Assembly: GCA_009193035.1 (NCBI GenBank)
Contig: SWDT01000143.1
Span: forward strand, 62,001 to 126,000
Direction of reading: 5' to 3'
DNA from: Halicephalobus mephisto
Taxonomy: Eukaryota > Nematoda > Chromadorea > Rhabditida > Panagrolaimidae
Length of the DNA: 64,000 nt
Positions 61,413-64,000 of the stretch are shown here, in pieces (position 1 is the stretch's first letter; each line of letters begins with the position of its first letter). The position numbers were made by a program, and so were the translations under genes. A model generated the notes under the pieces. That model saw nothing but the letters and a program-made list of their open reading frames with translations. It had not been told where the DNA came from and ran no database searches.

Positions 61413-62819
61413 TTACAAATGACGACGACGAAGAGCAGCAGCGTGCGCGTATTTACTATATCCGGCGGGAGGACCTTCAACGGGAGGAGCTGCGGGTGGG
61501 GGCTAAAAATGAATATTAGGTTTGATTTTTAAGTATAACAAAAGGGTGAAGACGAAAACAAAGGGTGTAGGGAAGTAGGTGTCCATTACCAAATGAAAAC
61601 CAGGAAACCAAAAATTAGTATCTGAAGAGTTAATTGAAAATGTTAAACCGCTAAACGGGTTTGAACAAATAAGTGATACAACGGGGTACGTCGGTGCTTT
61701 CGTACCTGAGCAGCAGCGGCATCTCCAGTGTAGCCGGATTCAAGACCTTGAGGAGCTTCAGGAGCAGCTGGAGCAACTGGGGCAGGTTGAGGGGCAACTG
61801 GAGCAGGTTGAGGAGCAACTGGGGCAGGTTGAGGGGCAACTGGGGCAGAAGCAGATTCATTGGGTCCAGCATCAGCTTCACCTCCAGCAGCGCCATCTCC
61901 CTTGGATCTTCCTGGACAAGGACAGTACTCGGCGTCATCACCAGGTTCCCCGGCAATACCAGGGGTACCAGGATATCCGTCACGACCAGGCTGTCCTGGA
62001 GGTCCGACTTCTCCTTGTTCTCCAGGAGGTCCTTGGGCTCCATCTTCTCCACGTTCTCCAGGCTGTCCTTCATCTCCTTGCTCACCTTGCATTCCAGGTT
62101 CTCCTTTAGATCCAGGGGCTCCCTTAGCAAATCCAATTCCGTCTTCTCCGGGAACTCCAGGCTCTCCAGGGGCACCCAAGTCTCCTTGATATCCGACTTC
62201 TCCTTCAGGTCCTTCCTCTCCGGGTTCTCCGTCACGGCCTGGGGCTCCAGCTTCTCCGGTAGCTCCTTTCTCTCCACGAGGTCCACGTTTACCCTTATAT
62301 CCAGGAAGGCCAGGAGGACCGGCAGGGCAAGGAGCACAAGCTGGATTCAATTGTTCGTAAGGGTTATCTCCGACTGCAGCACCCATTCCAGGCTGACCAG
62401 GCATACCATCCATTCCATCCATACCAGGTTCTCCATCAGGACCTTTAGGACCCTTAGGGCCAGTAGGACAGTTGTTATTAACTCCAACATCAGAAGCACC
62501 GCTGGTTTCAGAGCTTCCAGCATCATCTGAAGGGATGATGTTCATAATACTCCACTTTTACAAGTAATTCCAAATACTTACACTGACGACGATTACGGGT
62601 GACAGAACGAGAAACTCTGATTTCGTCTCCTTGCTGCATGAGCTCCTTCCACATAGCGTTACTCATTTCGAGATATTCTTGTCTTTCAAGAGCAAGTTCG
62701 GCTTCCATATTAGCCACATCCTGAAGCATTGTAGGCACTCCAACGATCAGAGCGATAAAGGCAATGCCAGACAAAGTGGCAGCTACCGTAAGGGAGCTTT
62801 TCATGGACCAATCTAGCAT
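61413..62819 (-). CDS. col: Nematode cuticle collagen
   Basis: Exons 62582-62819, 61706-62526 and 61413-61502 give 382 aa. It is a structural protein of the exoskeleton, secreted by the hypodermis. Visible: an N-terminal signal-anchor (LTVAATLSGIAFIALIVGVP), conserved region with MEAELALERQEYLEMSNAMW, an RVSRSVTRNRR furin-type cleavage site, a short Gly-X-Y block (GPKGPKGPDGEPGMDG), cysteine pairs (NNNCPTGP, CAPCPAGPPG), the main Gly-X-Y domain and a closing CPCPG cysteine set. After it comes an unusual Pro-Ala repeat (four APVAPQP units) and a C-terminus ending AAALRRRHL. An acceptor TTTCAG lies 3 bp upstream of the ATG. Confidence 0.96.
61760..61860 (-). repeat. In-frame Pro-Ala-Val tandem repeat in collagen
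   Basis: A 21-bp unit encoding APVAPQP occurs about four times in a row with small third-base changes, downstream of the Gly-X-Y domain. Confidence 0.75.
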
Positions 62820-62822
62820 TAT

Positions 62823-62832
62823 CTGAAAGAAT
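62823..62832 (-). promoter_or_regulatory. Candidate trans-splice acceptor before the collagen gene
   Basis: On the minus strand GGATTCTTTCAG ends three bases before the ATG, with no upstream exon required. Confidence 0.45.
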
Positions 62833-64000
62833 CCTATTACAACCAATCAATCCCAACGAAACAACAGACAAGAAATACTCGAATCCAGCTTTTATATATC
62901 CGTTTTTTGCTCATATCTCAAATGAAATCTTAAAAAATGAATCTCCGCCAAAGCTCATTCCATCGCGCAAATCTTTCTAATCAGATTCAAAAAGAAAGAA
63001 ACTGCAAAAATGAAATAGAGATGAATAGGAAGAACAAGTGATTTTTGAGTCAGAAATGAGTGACCAGTCCTAGATCCGGAATTCCTTGCGCAAATTAAGA
63101 AAAATGCGACCAATTATGAAGACAGCAAATAGAAGAAAACTGCAATCGTTTGAGGGCAGTCAAATTTGGAACAAATTCCATTGTAATGAAAATGTCATTA
63201 GTATACTTTTATAAAAACCAAAAATTGATATTGTTGTGGAATTATCTTTACAAGGATTTCTGGAATATTTTGAAAACATCCAAAGCTTTAAATTAGGTTT
63301 CTGCTTCAAAATCTTATTCATGCAAAGGTTATAAATGGATGTTGTTACGAAATGTTCACGAAACGAGTTTTTAGAACTTAGAAAATACTGAAAATTGGTT
63401 TTGGACGCTAGATTTGTAAGTTTCGCCATATTCTGGGATGTATTGAGAAATATCCACGACATTTTGAAAAATTCAAAAAGTTATCATGAGATTTTAATTG
63501 ATTTCAGAACTTTATATTGAATTCTAGAAATTGTTACAAAATTACAATGTCTTGAAATGTTGTATTTTTTATGTGTAACTTTCTTCACAATAGTCATATC
63601 AGAATTATATTTTATGGATAGGTGTGGTTTTTTGAGACCTATCATTTGAGTCTTTATTCATTTCTTCAAGTCTTCTCCTTCAGAAGTTACTTGGATAACT
63701 TCTTCTAGCATCCCTAGAAAGAGCATACTAAGCGGTACATATAGTTTTAATGACATCACTTCAAATACACTTTCTAATGTTCTACAAATGTTCAAAGTTA
63801 ACATAAAAAATCTTCATCTTTCCAACTTCGTGCCATCAGAATAAGTTTCTGAAACAAGATGAGTCTTGAAGTTGTCTCAGAAACTAATTATAATGGGTCT
63901 CTAGATCTATCGTAGAAAATTACTTTGAAGATTATGCTTTTTTCCTATATTGGAATATAGGGGATTCTTGAAGAATTGTAAAATTGCCAATACTTCACGA
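62833..64000. other. Right-end intergenic region with dispersed repeat
   Basis: It contains the collagen promoter (first few hundred bases) and an ATTCTAGAA-type repeat at about 63160-63560. No gene is supported up to the window end. Confidence 0.5.

Noticed and set aside
61673..62530. Long open frame (285 codons) on the plus strand opposite the collagen gene
   Set aside because: It arises from the Gly-X-Y codon pattern read antisense; it is low-complexity Ser/Arg and no domain is visible.

Overview
The window is eukaryotic nuclear DNA from a nematode. It holds a classic cuticle collagen gene (61413-62819), many introns of only 39-50 bp ending in TTTTCAG or similar, splice-acceptor-like sequences a few bases upstream of several start codons (as expected for spliced-leader trans-splicing), and two close same-strand gene pairs that look like operons. 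I cannot name the species. Intergenic DNA is AT-rich and full of diverged, lineage-specific repeats.

Layout: 1-534 is the 5' part of a small secreted-protein gene (minus), cut by the window edge. 684-3130 encodes the mitochondrial m-AAA protease paraplegin (minus), divergent from SRP54 (3308-4960, plus), which is followed by a probable RNase H2 subunit B (5114-5860, plus). 6422-7267 is a Ly6-like secreted or GPI-anchored protein whose frame appears only after splicing. 7330-8275 is a degenerate minisatellite. 9809-12951 (minus, 773 aa) and 14790-15580 (minus, 245 aa) are unrecognised, probably nematode-specific proteins flanking RNASEK (13689-14035). 16317-18081 is a BPI/LBP-family lipid-binding protein. 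20417-26299 is a short-tailed myosin heavy chain. 26402-27002 is a nucleoredoxin-like thioredoxin. 27003-32213 has no convincing gene but contains two large palindromic elements and a direct-repeat array.

The second half is gene-dense: OSGIN-like oxidoreductase (32214-34709), a secreted protein (35226-36256), GPKOW (36492-37903) and SNF5/SMARCB1 (38115-39334), an unrecognised nuclear-type protein (39545-41081), a long acidic protein (41246-45343), a NACHT-WD40 protein with a C-terminal CaaX box (45738-51481), BBS2 (51521-53668) with an X-box 43 bp before its ATG, an SRPK-like kinase (53968-55670), a doublecortin-like-kinase catalytic domain without doublecortin repeats (55828-58784), FAIM (59608-61306) and the collagen.

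Most genes are unrelated housekeeping or tissue genes. Functional links visible in the DNA are the two operon-like pairs (SRP54-RNASEH2B and SNF5-GPKOW), several head-to-head promoters, and the RFX-type X-box at BBS2. The most unusual feature is a set of long imperfect palindromes (27531-28122, about 28770-30420, about 56370-57610, about 60020-60780), two of them inside introns. They look like a foldback or MITE-like family without its own coding capacity.

Exon coordinates were derived by hand from splice signals and reading-frame continuity, with phase sums checked. No database search was possible, so family names rest on recognition of motifs.
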